9,800 bases of DNA from CAZMOK01 sp964644135 (GTDB taxonomy: Bacteria; Bacteroidota; Bacteroidia; Bacteroidales; JAGOPY01), in NCBI GenBank assembly GCA_964644135.1, contig CAZXWD010000110.1, positions 1 through 9,800 of the forward strand. The letters are read 5' to 3'. This document shows positions 1-7,008 of the stretch, one piece after another. The translations under genes and the position numbers were made by a program. How positions within the stretch are numbered: position 1 is the first letter of the stretch; each line of letters opens with the position of its first letter. The notes beneath the pieces are model-generated. The model worked only from the letters and a program-made list of their open reading frames with translations. It was not told where the DNA came from and searched no databases.

Positions 1-53
1 AAGACATCTGGAAGACATCTGGAAGACATCTGGAAGACATCTGGAAGACATCT
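1..53. repeat. 11-base tandem repeat, about 4.8 copies
   Basis: The unit AAGACATCTGG is repeated without error four times, followed by a partial fifth copy. The array begins at the window edge and may continue to the left. It ends six bases before the stop codon of the minus-strand SMP-30-like gene, so it lies in that gene's 3' flank. No terminator hairpin is visible between the stop and the array. The function is unknown. Confidence 0.95.
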
Positions 54-58
54 CAATT

Positions 59-919
59 TTACTCCATAAACCCGTACCCCATAACCCTGTTGTCGAAGAA
101 AGTGGGTACGAGGATTAGCCCTCTGGATGGAATATACTCGATATCAGCAGCATTGATGTTCATGCCCGAACTGTCGAAAATGTGTTCGATCTCACCGCCG
201 GGAGATAGATAGTGCATGTTGCCGCTCCAGTCGGAAAAGAGAAAGCCGCCTTTGGCAGTACCCTCCAGACCATCGATACCGCCGGTGTTTTCTGCAATGA
301 TTTCCATCTTACCATTTCTCAGGCTGGCTTTCACGATTTTTTTTGCGCCGATGTAAAGATTGCCGTCACCAACCCAGAGGCCATTAGGACCGGTAAGGAT
401 CTTATCATCCAGCCAGACATCAAACTTGCCTTTTGAAAGCCTGTAAACCTTTGTGTCCATCATGTCCGAAACGTAAACCTTTCCCTTTTCATCAACATCT
501 ATATCGTTCAGGAACTGTGCTTTTTCAGCCGGGTATTCAGCAACGATTTCACCGGAGGGGATATCTATCTCCACCAGACGGTCGATATCGGTCACATACA
601 GCCTGTCTTCATAAACCCCCATTCCCTTGGGAGCATTTATGCCGGTAACCCATTTAAGATCAATGACCTCCCCGTCTGTCTTGATCTTCGAGATATAACC
701 GTTGCCGTCCTTATCGGTGGGCTTGCCCTTTATGTTGGCAATGTAAAGAACATCCCTTTCATCATCGTAATAGACCGATTCGGGGACTTCAAACACTTTG
801 TCTGTCGACCATTTAAGGGTTAGCCTGTCGCTTTTGATCGCTTCCTCTGTTTGACCGGCTGCCTGAAATACAATACCGGCAAGCAGAAAGAAAGAAAAGA
901 AATACTTTAATGTTTTCAT
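59..919 (-). CDS. Secreted SMP-30/gluconolactonase/LRE-like beta-propeller protein
   Basis: This 286-residue protein begins with a signal peptide: K-rich start, hydrophobic core at about residues 6-21, likely cleavage after AAG near residue 22. It is therefore probably exported to the periplasm. The rest has the repeated YV(T/S)D and LYIG strand pattern of a six-bladed propeller. Motifs resembling the metal site of the SMP-30/gluconolactonase family are PES (E47), LND (N138), GPNGL (N179) and GIDGL (D216), so a metal-dependent lactone hydrolase is possible. The substrate cannot be told, and a non-enzymatic propeller is an alternative. The gene follows the BlaR1-like gene on the same strand after 117 bases. 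That gap holds a BlaI-type operator and a terminator-like hairpin, which suggests separate or attenuated expression within the same regulon. Confidence 0.82.
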   Translation of the reverse strand: MKTLKYFFSFFLLAGIVFQAAGQTEEAIKSDRLTLKWSTDKVFEVPESVYYDDERDVLYIANIKGKPTDKDGNGYISKIKTDGEVIDLKWVTGINAPKGMGVYEDRLYVTDIDRLVEIDIPSGEIVAEYPAEKAQFLNDIDVDEKGKVYVSDMMDTKVYRLSKGKFDVWLDDKILTGPNGLWVGDGNLYIGAKKIVKASLRNGKMEIIAENTGGIDGLEGTAKGGFLFSDWSGNMHYLSPGGEIEHIFDSSGMNINAADIEYIPSRGLILVPTFFDNRVMGYGFME

Positions 920-951
920 ATCTGAAGTTTTATAATGTCTAAGTTAATACT

Positions 952-990
952 AAAAAGACCCTGATCGTCATTACAAACAATCAAGGTCTT
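952..990 (-). terminator. Intrinsic-terminator-like hairpin between the BlaR1-like and SMP-30-like genes
   Basis: Read on the minus strand, bases 990-980 pair with 965-955 to form an 11-pair stem with one G-U wobble and a 14-base loop. A run of five U (956-952) follows directly. On the plus strand the stem has a mismatch and no T run, so it points in the minus direction. It could end the blaI-blaR transcript. It also lies downstream of the operator at 1004-1019 and upstream of the SMP-30-like start at 919, so a transcript begun near that operator would have to pass it. Confidence 0.7.
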
Positions 991-1003
991 AAATAGTTTG
1001 TTG

Positions 1004-1019
1004 AACTAAAGGTTTAGTT
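1004..1019. promoter_or_regulatory. BlaI-type operator, third copy
   Basis: This is a perfect 7+7 inverted repeat, AACTAAA-GG-TTTAGTT. The half-sites are identical to those of the two operators at the repressor promoter; only the central dinucleotide differs. It lies 17 bases beyond the stop of the BlaR1-like gene and about 85 bases upstream of the SMP-30-like start. I infer that the same repressor binds here. No clean TAnnTTTG promoter element is visible next to it, so the promoter it would control is not resolved. Confidence 0.72.
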
Positions 1020-1036
1020 AATAACCGGAAAAAATT

Positions 1037-2356
1037 TTACTTTTCTTCCTTTTTCTCTTCTCCAAGATCAAATAAAATGGGAAGGGTCATCTGAACGTTC
1101 ACCTTTTCCCCGTCTTCGTTCTCTCCCGGTTCCCAGTCGGGCATCTCTTTCACTACCCGGTATGCCTCTTTGTCGAGGATATCGCTGGCACCCCTGACAA
1201 CCTTAACACCTGTAACCTCTCCTGTCTTCTTTACTATGTATGAAACATAGACCTTTCCTTCAATTCCTTCTTTTCTGGCTTCTTCAGGGTAACTGAGGTT
1301 CTCGAAAATATAGTTCTGCAGGCCTTTCTGACCATCCCTGAACTCAGGCTTTTTATGAACTACAATGAATACCTGTTCCTCTTTCTGAGGGGCGGCAGGG
1401 TCCTGCGGTGCTGCTTCACCTATGGCTGGCGCCTTAACCGTTTTTGGCGGTGCCGGCGGCAGTTCATTACCAGCCTGGCTGAACAGCTCCTTTCCGGGCG
1501 TGACAGTAAAAAGCAAGGCAAGCATCAATGCCACCGGACTGATCAAGAGGTATTTCAGCACTGCCTGTTTACGGTTTGTTTTTCTTTTCATCATTATTAT
1601 CCTCCTTTTTATTAGTGATCTGCTGAAATTGTTCGACATGGCACTTACCGGAATACCTGTTGACTCAGCAAATATCAACTGCTGGTATTCAGACATAGGA
1701 TGGCCACTTTCAACAACCTCCCTGTCGGCAAGATATTCATGTATATTTTTGAGGCTTTTCCTGTAATACCAGAAAAGCGGGTTGAACCAGTGCAGCGCCA
1801 GCAGTATTTCAAGCAATACCACATCTGCCGAATGCCATTGTTTTACGTGGACCTGCTCATGAAGCCTGATGCTTTCAAGGTGCCTTTCTTCGTATTTCTT
1901 TTTGTTCAGGAAGATATAGCCAAAGAATGAGAAAGGCGCCCAGTGGTTTGGTATTTCGACTATTTTCCCGGTTTCACGGATCCGTTTGTTTTTCCTAATG
2001 ATCGCTATGATCCTGAATACCCTGAAAGCAAAGACAATAAACAACCCTGCCGTGACCAGGAAATACCCTGCCTGCAGCCATGTAACCGGAAAAGTGCTTT
2101 CAAGAAGATTATTCCTCATTTCACCGGGAGTTACAACCACTGCCTCGAGCAGATAGGCAAACTGCCCGCCTTCACCGGTGTTTAACGGAACCGGAAAATC
2201 CAGCAATGGCAGCACAGCCGACAATCCAAGCCCGGAAAGAAGGAAAGCACGCTGTATCTTGAACAGGGTATCCTTTCTCAGGAAAAGCATATAAAGCAAC
2301 CAGAAGAGGCTGAGGATGGCGGTTGATTGCAATATGTATGTAAAGAAAGCTGTCAT
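1037..2356 (-). CDS. BlaR1-like M56 membrane metallopeptidase with a TonB C-terminal domain
   Basis: The 439-residue protein has likely membrane segments at about 5-26, 34-52, 94-114 and 267-285. The zinc peptidase core is visible: HEQVH at 166-170 (HExxH), the family motif HWFNPLFWYYRK at 189-200, and EYLAD at 207-211, whose E207 is the expected third ligand. After the last membrane segment comes a Pro/Ala/Lys-rich linker (about 298-328). A TonB C-terminal-type domain follows at about 345-430, with YPEEARKEGIEGKV and a GEVTGVKVVRG stretch. In classical BlaR1/MecR1 the outer part is a penicillin-binding sensor; here it is absent. The gene begins 8 bases after the BlaI-type repressor gene, so the two are almost certainly co-transcribed. 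By family analogy the peptidase relieves repression when a signal is sensed, but the signal and the target are unknown. Confidence 0.93.
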   Translation of the reverse strand: MTAFFTYILQSTAILSLFWLLYMLFLRKDTLFKIQRAFLLSGLGLSAVLPLLDFPVPLNTGEGGQFAYLLEAVVVTPGEMRNNLLESTFPVTWLQAGYFLVTAGLFIVFAFRVFRIIAIIRKNKRIRETGKIVEIPNHWAPFSFFGYIFLNKKKYEERHLESIRLHEQVHVKQWHSADVVLLEILLALHWFNPLFWYYRKSLKNIHEYLADREVVESGHPMSEYQQLIFAESTGIPVSAMSNNFSRSLIKRRIIMMKRKTNRKQAVLKYLLISPVALMLALLFTVTPGKELFSQAGNELPPAPPKTVKAPAIGEAAPQDPAAPQKEEQVFIVVHKKPEFRDGQKGLQNYIFENLSYPEEARKEGIEGKVYVSYIVKKTGEVTGVKVVRGASDILDKEAYRVVKEMPDWEPGENEDGEKVNVQMTLPILFDLGEEKKEEK

Positions 2357-2364
2357 TCTGTGTT

Positions 2365-2730
2365 CTATTTGCTGTTGTCGTCCGACAATTCTTTCCTTAT
2401 CTCCTCAAGCTCCTCGAGTGAGATATTTTCTTCCCTGGCAAGGAATGAAACAGCTTCCTTGTATGAATTGCCAAAGTAATTCTTTATCACACGCCTGAGG
2501 AAGTTCCTGGTATATTCTTTCTTGTTGACCTGCGGGTAATACCTGTATGTTTTTCCAAAAGCCACATGCCCCACAAATCCCTTCTTTTCTAGAATCCTGA
2601 CTATTGTCGATACGGTGTTATAAGCAGGTTTCGGATCGGGAAGTTTATCAAGGATATCGTTCACGTACCCTTTTTCAAGCTTCCAGAGGATCTGCATTAT
2701 CTGCTCTTCGGCCCTTGTCAGTTCTTTCAT
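2365..2730 (-). CDS. BlaI/MecI/CopY-family transcriptional repressor
   Basis: The 121-residue protein has an N-terminal winged helix (about residues 3-68): LTRAEEQIMQILW opens helix 1, YNTVSTIVRILEKKG (37-51) is the recognition helix region, and GKTYRYYP (59-66) is the wing. The C-terminal part (about 70-118) is helical and matches the family's dimerisation region. Length and layout are normal for the family. Proteins of this kind bind inverted repeats as dimers and are inactivated by proteolysis triggered by the partner M56 peptidase, which is encoded 8 bases downstream. I could not identify the cleavage site with confidence. The start is well placed: the ATG is 8 bases after an operator and about 32 bases downstream of the expected transcription start. 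The gene is probably autoregulated. Confidence 0.95.
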   Translation of the reverse strand: MKELTRAEEQIMQILWKLEKGYVNDILDKLPDPKPAYNTVSTIVRILEKKGFVGHVAFGKTYRYYPQVNKKEYTRNFLRRVIKNYFGNSYKEAVSFLAREENISLEELEEIRKELSDDNSK

Positions 2731-2738
2731 ATAAATAT

Positions 2739-2754
2739 AACTAAAAATTTAGTT
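2739..2754. promoter_or_regulatory. BlaI-type operator, start-proximal copy
   Basis: This is a perfect 7+7 inverted repeat, AACTAAA-AA-TTTAGTT, ending 8 bases before the repressor start codon. It lies just downstream of the expected transcription start, so a bound repressor dimer would block initiation or early elongation. Its centre is 57 bases from that of the second site at 2796-2811. Repressor binding is inferred from the position and the exact half-site identity among three sites. Confidence 0.82.
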
Positions 2755-2766
2755 TGTTATTATATA

Positions 2767-2797
2767 CAAATATAGAAACTCTTATCCCGTTTGTCAA
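2767..2797 (-). promoter_or_regulatory. Bacteroidota-type promoter of the blaI-blaR-like pair
   Basis: On the minus strand a TTG (2797-2795) is followed after 20 bases by TATATTTG (2774-2767). This fits the Bacteroidota consensus TTG-N17-23-TAnnTTTG. Transcription would start near 2762, giving a leader of about 32 bases. The TTG overlaps the upstream operator by two bases, and the other operator lies just past the start site, so the promoter is sandwiched between the two repressor sites. Confidence 0.78.
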
Positions 2798-2811
2798 CTA
2801 AAAATTTAGTT
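2796..2811. promoter_or_regulatory. BlaI-type operator, promoter-upstream copy
   Basis: This second perfect AACTAAA-AA-TTTAGTT site is identical in all 16 bases to the one at 2739-2754. It overlaps the -33 TTG of the repressor promoter and the last two bases of the TAA stop codon of the upstream UPF0316 gene (2812-2810). Binding here should exclude RNA polymerase, and it might also hinder read-through from the upstream gene. Confidence 0.82.
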
Positions 2812-3406
2812 ATCTTCCTTTTCGTGCCATAGAAAATGGGCTGATCATAGGAATGAAGCGCCTTCTGACAGGTTTTCTGAAATAGCCTTCCTTAACTGAG
2901 GCCACTTCTTCGATGGTATAGAATGCTTCAGGATTGTAATCATGAATGATCTTTATGGCGTTGTTAAGATCTTTTTTATTAAGGGTTGAAAAGAGGATCT
3001 TTAAGGGGCCCGCCTTTCCTTCCCCTGAAACTTCAGTTACCCCGAAACCTTCTTCCCTAAGGGAAGCAGTGATTTCGGCCGCCTTGATCTTTGTGATCAC
3101 TCGCAGCACGACCTTTCCGAGGGAGAGGCGCTGGTCGATGAGCATACCTATGTAATTCCCTGCTGCAAAACCCAGTCCGTAAGCTATGTAGCAGGCCCAG
3201 TTATCAAGGTGCTGAAGGATCTGCCTTATGGCTATGAGCCAGATCAGGACCTCGAAGAAACCCAACAGGGGTGCGATCATCCGGTACCCCTTGGCAATGA
3301 ATATCAAACGCAGTGTTCCGATCGAAACATCCAGTATCCTGGCGACAAAGATCAGCATGGGTACAACAAACCATGTAAATACCCAGGTATCAATAACTTC
3401 AAACAT
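2810..3406 (-). CDS. UPF0316 (DUF5698/DUF2179) integral membrane protein
   Basis: The 198-residue protein has three predicted membrane segments at about 11-32, 42-62 and 72-92. The RILDVSIGTLRLIF stretch (23-36) is typical of the DUF5698 membrane region. A soluble domain at about 115-170 with GFGVTEVSGEGKAGP and a DYNPEAFYTIEEV ending fits DUF2179. The tail is strongly basic (FRKPVRRRF). The biochemical function of this family is not known to me. The length is normal for the family. The gene ends 79 bases before the repressor gene on the same strand, and the repressor's promoter and operators fill that gap, so it is probably a separate unit with some read-through. No strong promoter is visible in the AT-rich DNA upstream of its start. 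Confidence 0.85.
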   Translation of the reverse strand: MFEVIDTWVFTWFVVPMLIFVARILDVSIGTLRLIFIAKGYRMIAPLLGFFEVLIWLIAIRQILQHLDNWACYIAYGLGFAAGNYIGMLIDQRLSLGKVVLRVITKIKAAEITASLREEGFGVTEVSGEGKAGPLKILFSTLNKKDLNNAIKIIHDYNPEAFYTIEEVASVKEGYFRKPVRRRFIPMISPFSMARKGR

Positions 3407-3655
3407 GATTATAAAAAATATTTATTAATGTTTTTAATTTTTTCACTCCATACTTATCCTTTGTGTTCTTTGGTCAATCTTCAGAAAACCCCCATAAAGA
3501 TCCTCAAAGCTTTAACAAAAGGCGGCCGGTAATCAACAATCGAACGGCATAACGTTTTTTAATACCTTTATCACTTCAAAAATGCGTGCAAAAGTATGCA
3601 ATTATCCTGTTCAATAAAGTTATACTGTTTGCCGTTTATTTCAAAAGTATAGACA

Positions 3656-5167
3656 TTGGATATATATTACAAGAAGCGCAGGTGGAAATGGTGGTTGTTT
3701 GCTACGGCAGTGGCGATCATCACTGTGTCACTCTGGTACACCAACAGGCTGGTAAGGGAAATTGCCCAGGATGAGCGGAACAACGTACGCATATGGGCTA
3801 ATGCCATCAGAAAGAAAGCCGAACTGGTTAATTATACCAACAGGTTTTTTGATCAAATCAGGGAGGAGGAGAGGAAGAGGGCCGAAATTCTTGCCACAGC
3901 CTACCGCAACCTCCGTTTCGAAGAAGATTCCCGGACACTGGAGTTTTACCGCCAACTGATGGAACAAAACACTACCATCCCCATAATCCTCACAAACCGG
4001 TTCGACAGCATTACAACCTACAAGAATATTTCCGGGGACAGGATGGAAGGGGTCAGCGTGATGACCGACAATATCAAGAAGGAGTTTTCTTCCTTTGAGC
4101 CTATCCGGATAGTGTACCACGAAGATGAATATGTAATGCTCTATTTCAAGGAGTCGAAGATATATTCTGAACTGAGGGATGTGCTCAACGACCTCACCGA
4201 GTCCTTCTTTTCTGAAGTAGTTGTGAACTCGGCCTCGGTCCCGGTGATCATAACCGACAGTACAAGGCAAAACATGATTGAATACGGGAACATTAAAAGC
4301 GAAAAACTTTCGGATTCTACAAACATTGCAGCCTTCATTGCCGATATGGCCAGCGAGAACAAGCCCATTAAGATTGAACTTCCCGAACTGGGCATCAATT
4401 ATATCTATTACAAGGATTCGGCCCTGCTGACCCAGATCAGGTACTATCCTTTCATACAGTTCACGGTCATAGGGGTCTTCCTGCTCATTTCGTATGTACT
4501 TTTCAGCTCTGCAAGGAAATCGGAGCAAAACCTTGTCTGGATCGGTATGTCGAAAGAAACCGCCCACCAGATAGGTACTCCGCTTTCATCCATTATGGCC
4601 TGGATAGAGCTCATGAAGATGAAAGGTATAAAGGATGAGGCCCTGGATGAGATCGAGAACGATGTAAAGAGGCTGGAGGCCATCACCGACAGGTTCTCAA
4701 AGATAGGCTCACCGCCAAATCTTGAGCCTATGAACATAGTTGAGCTGATCTACGAATCGGTTGACTATCTCAGGCCCAGGATCTCGAAAAAGATCAGGAT
4801 CGATGTCAACCTTCCAAGAGACAGAGAGATCATTGTTCCCATGAACATGCATCTTTTCGAATGGGTGATCGAGAATATATGCAAGAACTCCGTAGATGCC
4901 ATGAATGGCACCGGTACCATCTCCATTGATATCCAGGAAGAGACCAACCAGGTAATCGTCGATATAGAAGATACCGGCAAGGGGGTTGCAAAATCTCATT
5001 TCAAGTCCATTTTCAACCCCGGTTTCACAAGCAAGAAAAGGGGATGGGGTCTCGGGCTTTCACTTTCCAAAAGGATCATCGAGAACTACCACAAAGGCAA
5101 GATCTTCGTCAAAAACTCGGTAGTAGGGCAGGGAACGGTGATCAGGATCGTTTTGAGGAAGAAGTAG
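3656..5167 (+). CDS. Membrane sensor histidine kinase with duplicated sensor segment
   Basis: The 503-residue protein is a complete kinase. Membrane segments are at about 11-28 and 265-284, bracketing an extracytoplasmic region of about 235 residues. The phosphoacceptor box is ETAHQIGTPLSS with H304. The ATPase domain has an N box (ENICKNSVDAM, N407/N411), a G1 box (DIEDTGKGV, D439), an F box (FNPGF) and a G2 box (GWGLGLSLSK, 463-472). The sensor region contains two similar segments (about 107-174 and 194-262) at an 88-residue offset, each with a (I/V)P(I/V)I(L/I)T start and a Y(F/Y)K(E/D)S motif near its end. Translation appears to start at TTG: an in-frame TAG lies at 3650-3652 and there is no in-frame ATG before the first membrane segment. 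No response regulator is adjacent, so the kinase is an orphan within this window. lysS follows 60 bases later. Confidence 0.94.
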   Translation: MDIYYKKRRWKWWLFATAVAIITVSLWYTNRLVREIAQDERNNVRIWANAIRKKAELVNYTNRFFDQIREEERKRAEILATAYRNLRFEEDSRTLEFYRQLMEQNTTIPIILTNRFDSITTYKNISGDRMEGVSVMTDNIKKEFSSFEPIRIVYHEDEYVMLYFKESKIYSELRDVLNDLTESFFSEVVVNSASVPVIITDSTRQNMIEYGNIKSEKLSDSTNIAAFIADMASENKPIKIELPELGINYIYYKDSALLTQIRYYPFIQFTVIGVFLLISYVLFSSARKSEQNLVWIGMSKETAHQIGTPLSSIMAWIELMKMKGIKDEALDEIENDVKRLEAITDRFSKIGSPPNLEPMNIVELIYESVDYLRPRISKKIRIDVNLPRDREIIVPMNMHLFEWVIENICKNSVDAMNGTGTISIDIQEETNQVIVDIEDTGKGVAKSHFKSIFNPGFTSKKRGWGLGLSLSKRIIENYHKGKIFVKNSVVGQGTVIRIVLRKK

Positions 5168-5179
5168 TGCCAGATTGTT

Positions 5180-5187
5180 TAAATTTG
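5180..5187 (+). promoter_or_regulatory. Candidate -7 promoter element for lysS
   Basis: TAAATTTG matches the Bacteroidota -7 consensus TAnnTTTG and lies 40 bases before the lysS start codon. The nearest TTG upstream (5153-5155, inside the end of the kinase gene) is 24 bases away, slightly longer than the usual spacing, so the -33 half is weak. If used, it would start a short leader of about 35 bases and let lysS be expressed apart from the kinase. Confidence 0.5.
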
Positions 5188-5227
5188 CACCAATTTTTTC
5201 ATACAGAGTAACTTTTATCCATTCATT

Positions 5228-6946
5228 ATGCAACTGAGCGAACAGGAGATCATCAGGAGAAATTCACTGAAGGAATTGATGAATCTTGGCATTGACCCCT
5301 ATCCGGCCGAAGAGTTCCCGGTCAATGTCACAGCTAAGGAAATACAGGAGAAATTCCCGGATGACGATTCTCTTTACCGGGATATCACCATTGCGGGCCG
5401 CATCATGAGCCGCCGCATCATGGGAGCGGCCTCTTTTACCGAGATACAGGACTCTACAGGCAGGATCCAGCTTTATGTCAAGCGCGATGAGATCTGCCCG
5501 GGAGAGGACAAGACCCTCTATAATACCGTTTTCAAGAAACTGCTTGACATAGGTGATATTATTGGTGTGAGGGGGTTTGTCTTCGTTACAAAGATGGGCG
5601 AGGTAACTATCCATGTGAAAGAACTGAAGCTGCTGGCAAAAGCACTCAGGCCCCTGCCGGTCGTCAAGGAGAAAGAGGGAAAAACATACGATGCCTTCAC
5701 CGATCCCGAGCAACGCTACCGCCAGCGCTACCTCGACATGATCGTAAACCCGGAGGTGCGGAATGTGTTCATCCTCCGGACGAAGATGATCAATTCGATG
5801 CGTGACTTCCTCAACAAAAAGGGTTACCTCGAAGTGGAAACCCCGGTTTTACAGCCCCTTTATGGCGGCGCTGCTGCCAGGCCCTTCAAGACTTATCACA
5901 ATTCACTCGACATGACCCTGTACCTCAGGATAGCCAATGAGCTGTACCTGAAAAGGCTCATAGTGGGAGGTTATGACGGGGTTTATGAATTTTCGAAGGA
6001 TTTCAGGAACGAGGGCATGAGCCGTTTCCACAATCCTGAGTTCACCCAGGTGGAGCTTTATGTGGCCTACAAGGATTATGAATGGATGATGAACCTGGTG
6101 GAGGAGATGATCGAAAGAGTGGCCCTCGATATGTACGGTTCAACAAAAGTGAAAGTGGGTGAGCATGAGATCGACTTCAAAAGGCCCTGGAAGCGGTTTA
6201 CCATGTTCGGGGTGATCGAACACTTTACCGGTACCGATATTTCTGAAATGGAGGAGTCTGAACTGAGGAAAACCGCCGAAAAGCTCGGTGTGGAGCTCGA
6301 CCCGACCATGGGGAAGGGAAAGATCATCGATGAGATCTTTGGAGAGACCTGCGAGCCGAAGCTGATACAACCCACCTTCATCACCGATTACCCGGTGGAG
6401 ATGTCGCCCCTGGCAAAGAAGCACAGGACCAAAGAGGGACTGGTCGAGCGTTTTGAGGCCATCTGCAACGGCAAGGAGATCTGCAATGCCTTTTCCGAGC
6501 TGAACGACCCTATCGATCAAAGGGAGCGCTTCCGTGAGCAGCTTGAGCTGGGCAAGCGCGGCGATATGGAATCGATGGTGCTGGATGAGGATTTCCTGCG
6601 TGCCCTCGAATTCGGGATGCCGCCAACGGCCGGGCTGGGAATTGGCATCGACCGTCTCTCTATGGTGATGACCAACTCGCCTTCCATTCAGGACGTGCTC
6701 TTCTTCCCCCAGATGAGGCCCGAAAAGAAGGCACCGGAAACCACTGACGAAGAGTTCATCGAAGCGGGCATTCCGGCCGAATGGATACCGTGGATCCGCA
6801 AAACGGGCGTAAACACAATGGAAGATCTTTCTGAAGTGAACCCCAATAAGCTTGCCAACGACCTCAACGGCCTCCGCAAGAAGAACAAGCTCGACATCCC
6901 GGCTGTGAATGGCGAGATCGTGAAGGGATGGGTTGAAGGTAAGTAG
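5228..6946 (+). CDS. lysS: Lysyl-tRNA synthetase, class II
   Basis: This enzyme joins lysine to tRNA-Lys using ATP in the cytoplasm. The 572-residue protein has an N-terminal OB-fold anticodon-binding domain (about 50-140, with ITIAGRIMSRRIMGAASF). The class II catalytic core follows: motif 1 near 188-207 (FLNKKGYLEVETPVLQ), the GGAAARPF loop at 213-220, motif 2 at 260-277 (RNEGMSRFHNPEFTQVEL) and motif 3 at 469-479 (GLGIGIDRLSM). Beyond the usual end at FFPQMRPEKK (about 492-501) is a tail of roughly 70 residues containing GIPAEWIPWIRKTGVNTMEDL, possibly helix-hairpin-helix-like. I recall such a tail from Bacteroidota enzymes. The leader before ATG is AT-rich with no clear Shine-Dalgarno sequence. 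A short-tandem-repeat mosaic starts right after the stop codon. Confidence 0.99.
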   Translation: MQLSEQEIIRRNSLKELMNLGIDPYPAEEFPVNVTAKEIQEKFPDDDSLYRDITIAGRIMSRRIMGAASFTEIQDSTGRIQLYVKRDEICPGEDKTLYNTVFKKLLDIGDIIGVRGFVFVTKMGEVTIHVKELKLLAKALRPLPVVKEKEGKTYDAFTDPEQRYRQRYLDMIVNPEVRNVFILRTKMINSMRDFLNKKGYLEVETPVLQPLYGGAAARPFKTYHNSLDMTLYLRIANELYLKRLIVGGYDGVYEFSKDFRNEGMSRFHNPEFTQVELYVAYKDYEWMMNLVEEMIERVALDMYGSTKVKVGEHEIDFKRPWKRFTMFGVIEHFTGTDISEMEESELRKTAEKLGVELDPTMGKGKIIDEIFGETCEPKLIQPTFITDYPVEMSPLAKKHRTKEGLVERFEAICNGKEICNAFSELNDPIDQRERFREQLELGKRGDMESMVLDEDFLRALEFGMPPTAGLGIGIDRLSMVMTNSPSIQDVLFFPQMRPEKKAPETTDEEFIEAGIPAEWIPWIRKTGVNTMEDLSEVNPNKLANDLNGLRKKNKLDIPAVNGEIVKGWVEGK

Positions 6947-6964
6947 TTCGGGAGCACGGGAGGA

Positions 6965-6996
6965 CAGTAGGCAGTAGGCAGTAGGCAGTTGGCAGT
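6965..6996. repeat. CAGTAGG heptamer tandem repeat
   Basis: Three exact CAGTAGG units (6965-6985) are followed by CAGTTGG and a partial CAGT. A shorter and more diverged array of the same unit (CAGTCGG, CAGTAGG, CAGTTAG) lies at 9741-9761 in the same orientation, also downstream of a plus-strand gene. Confidence 0.95.
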
Positions 6997-7008
6997 CAAT
7001 TCTAAATT

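Noticed and set aside
3563..3570. Plus-strand -7 element TACCTTTA upstream of the histidine kinase, and a TA-N3-TTTG variant near 3623-3631
   Set aside because: Neither matches TAnnTTTG exactly and neither has a TTG at a suitable distance.
3728..4567. Minus-strand open frame of about 279 codons opposite the histidine kinase
   Set aside because: The plus-strand kinase has all catalytic boxes in frame. The antisense translation is low in complexity and matches no family I know.
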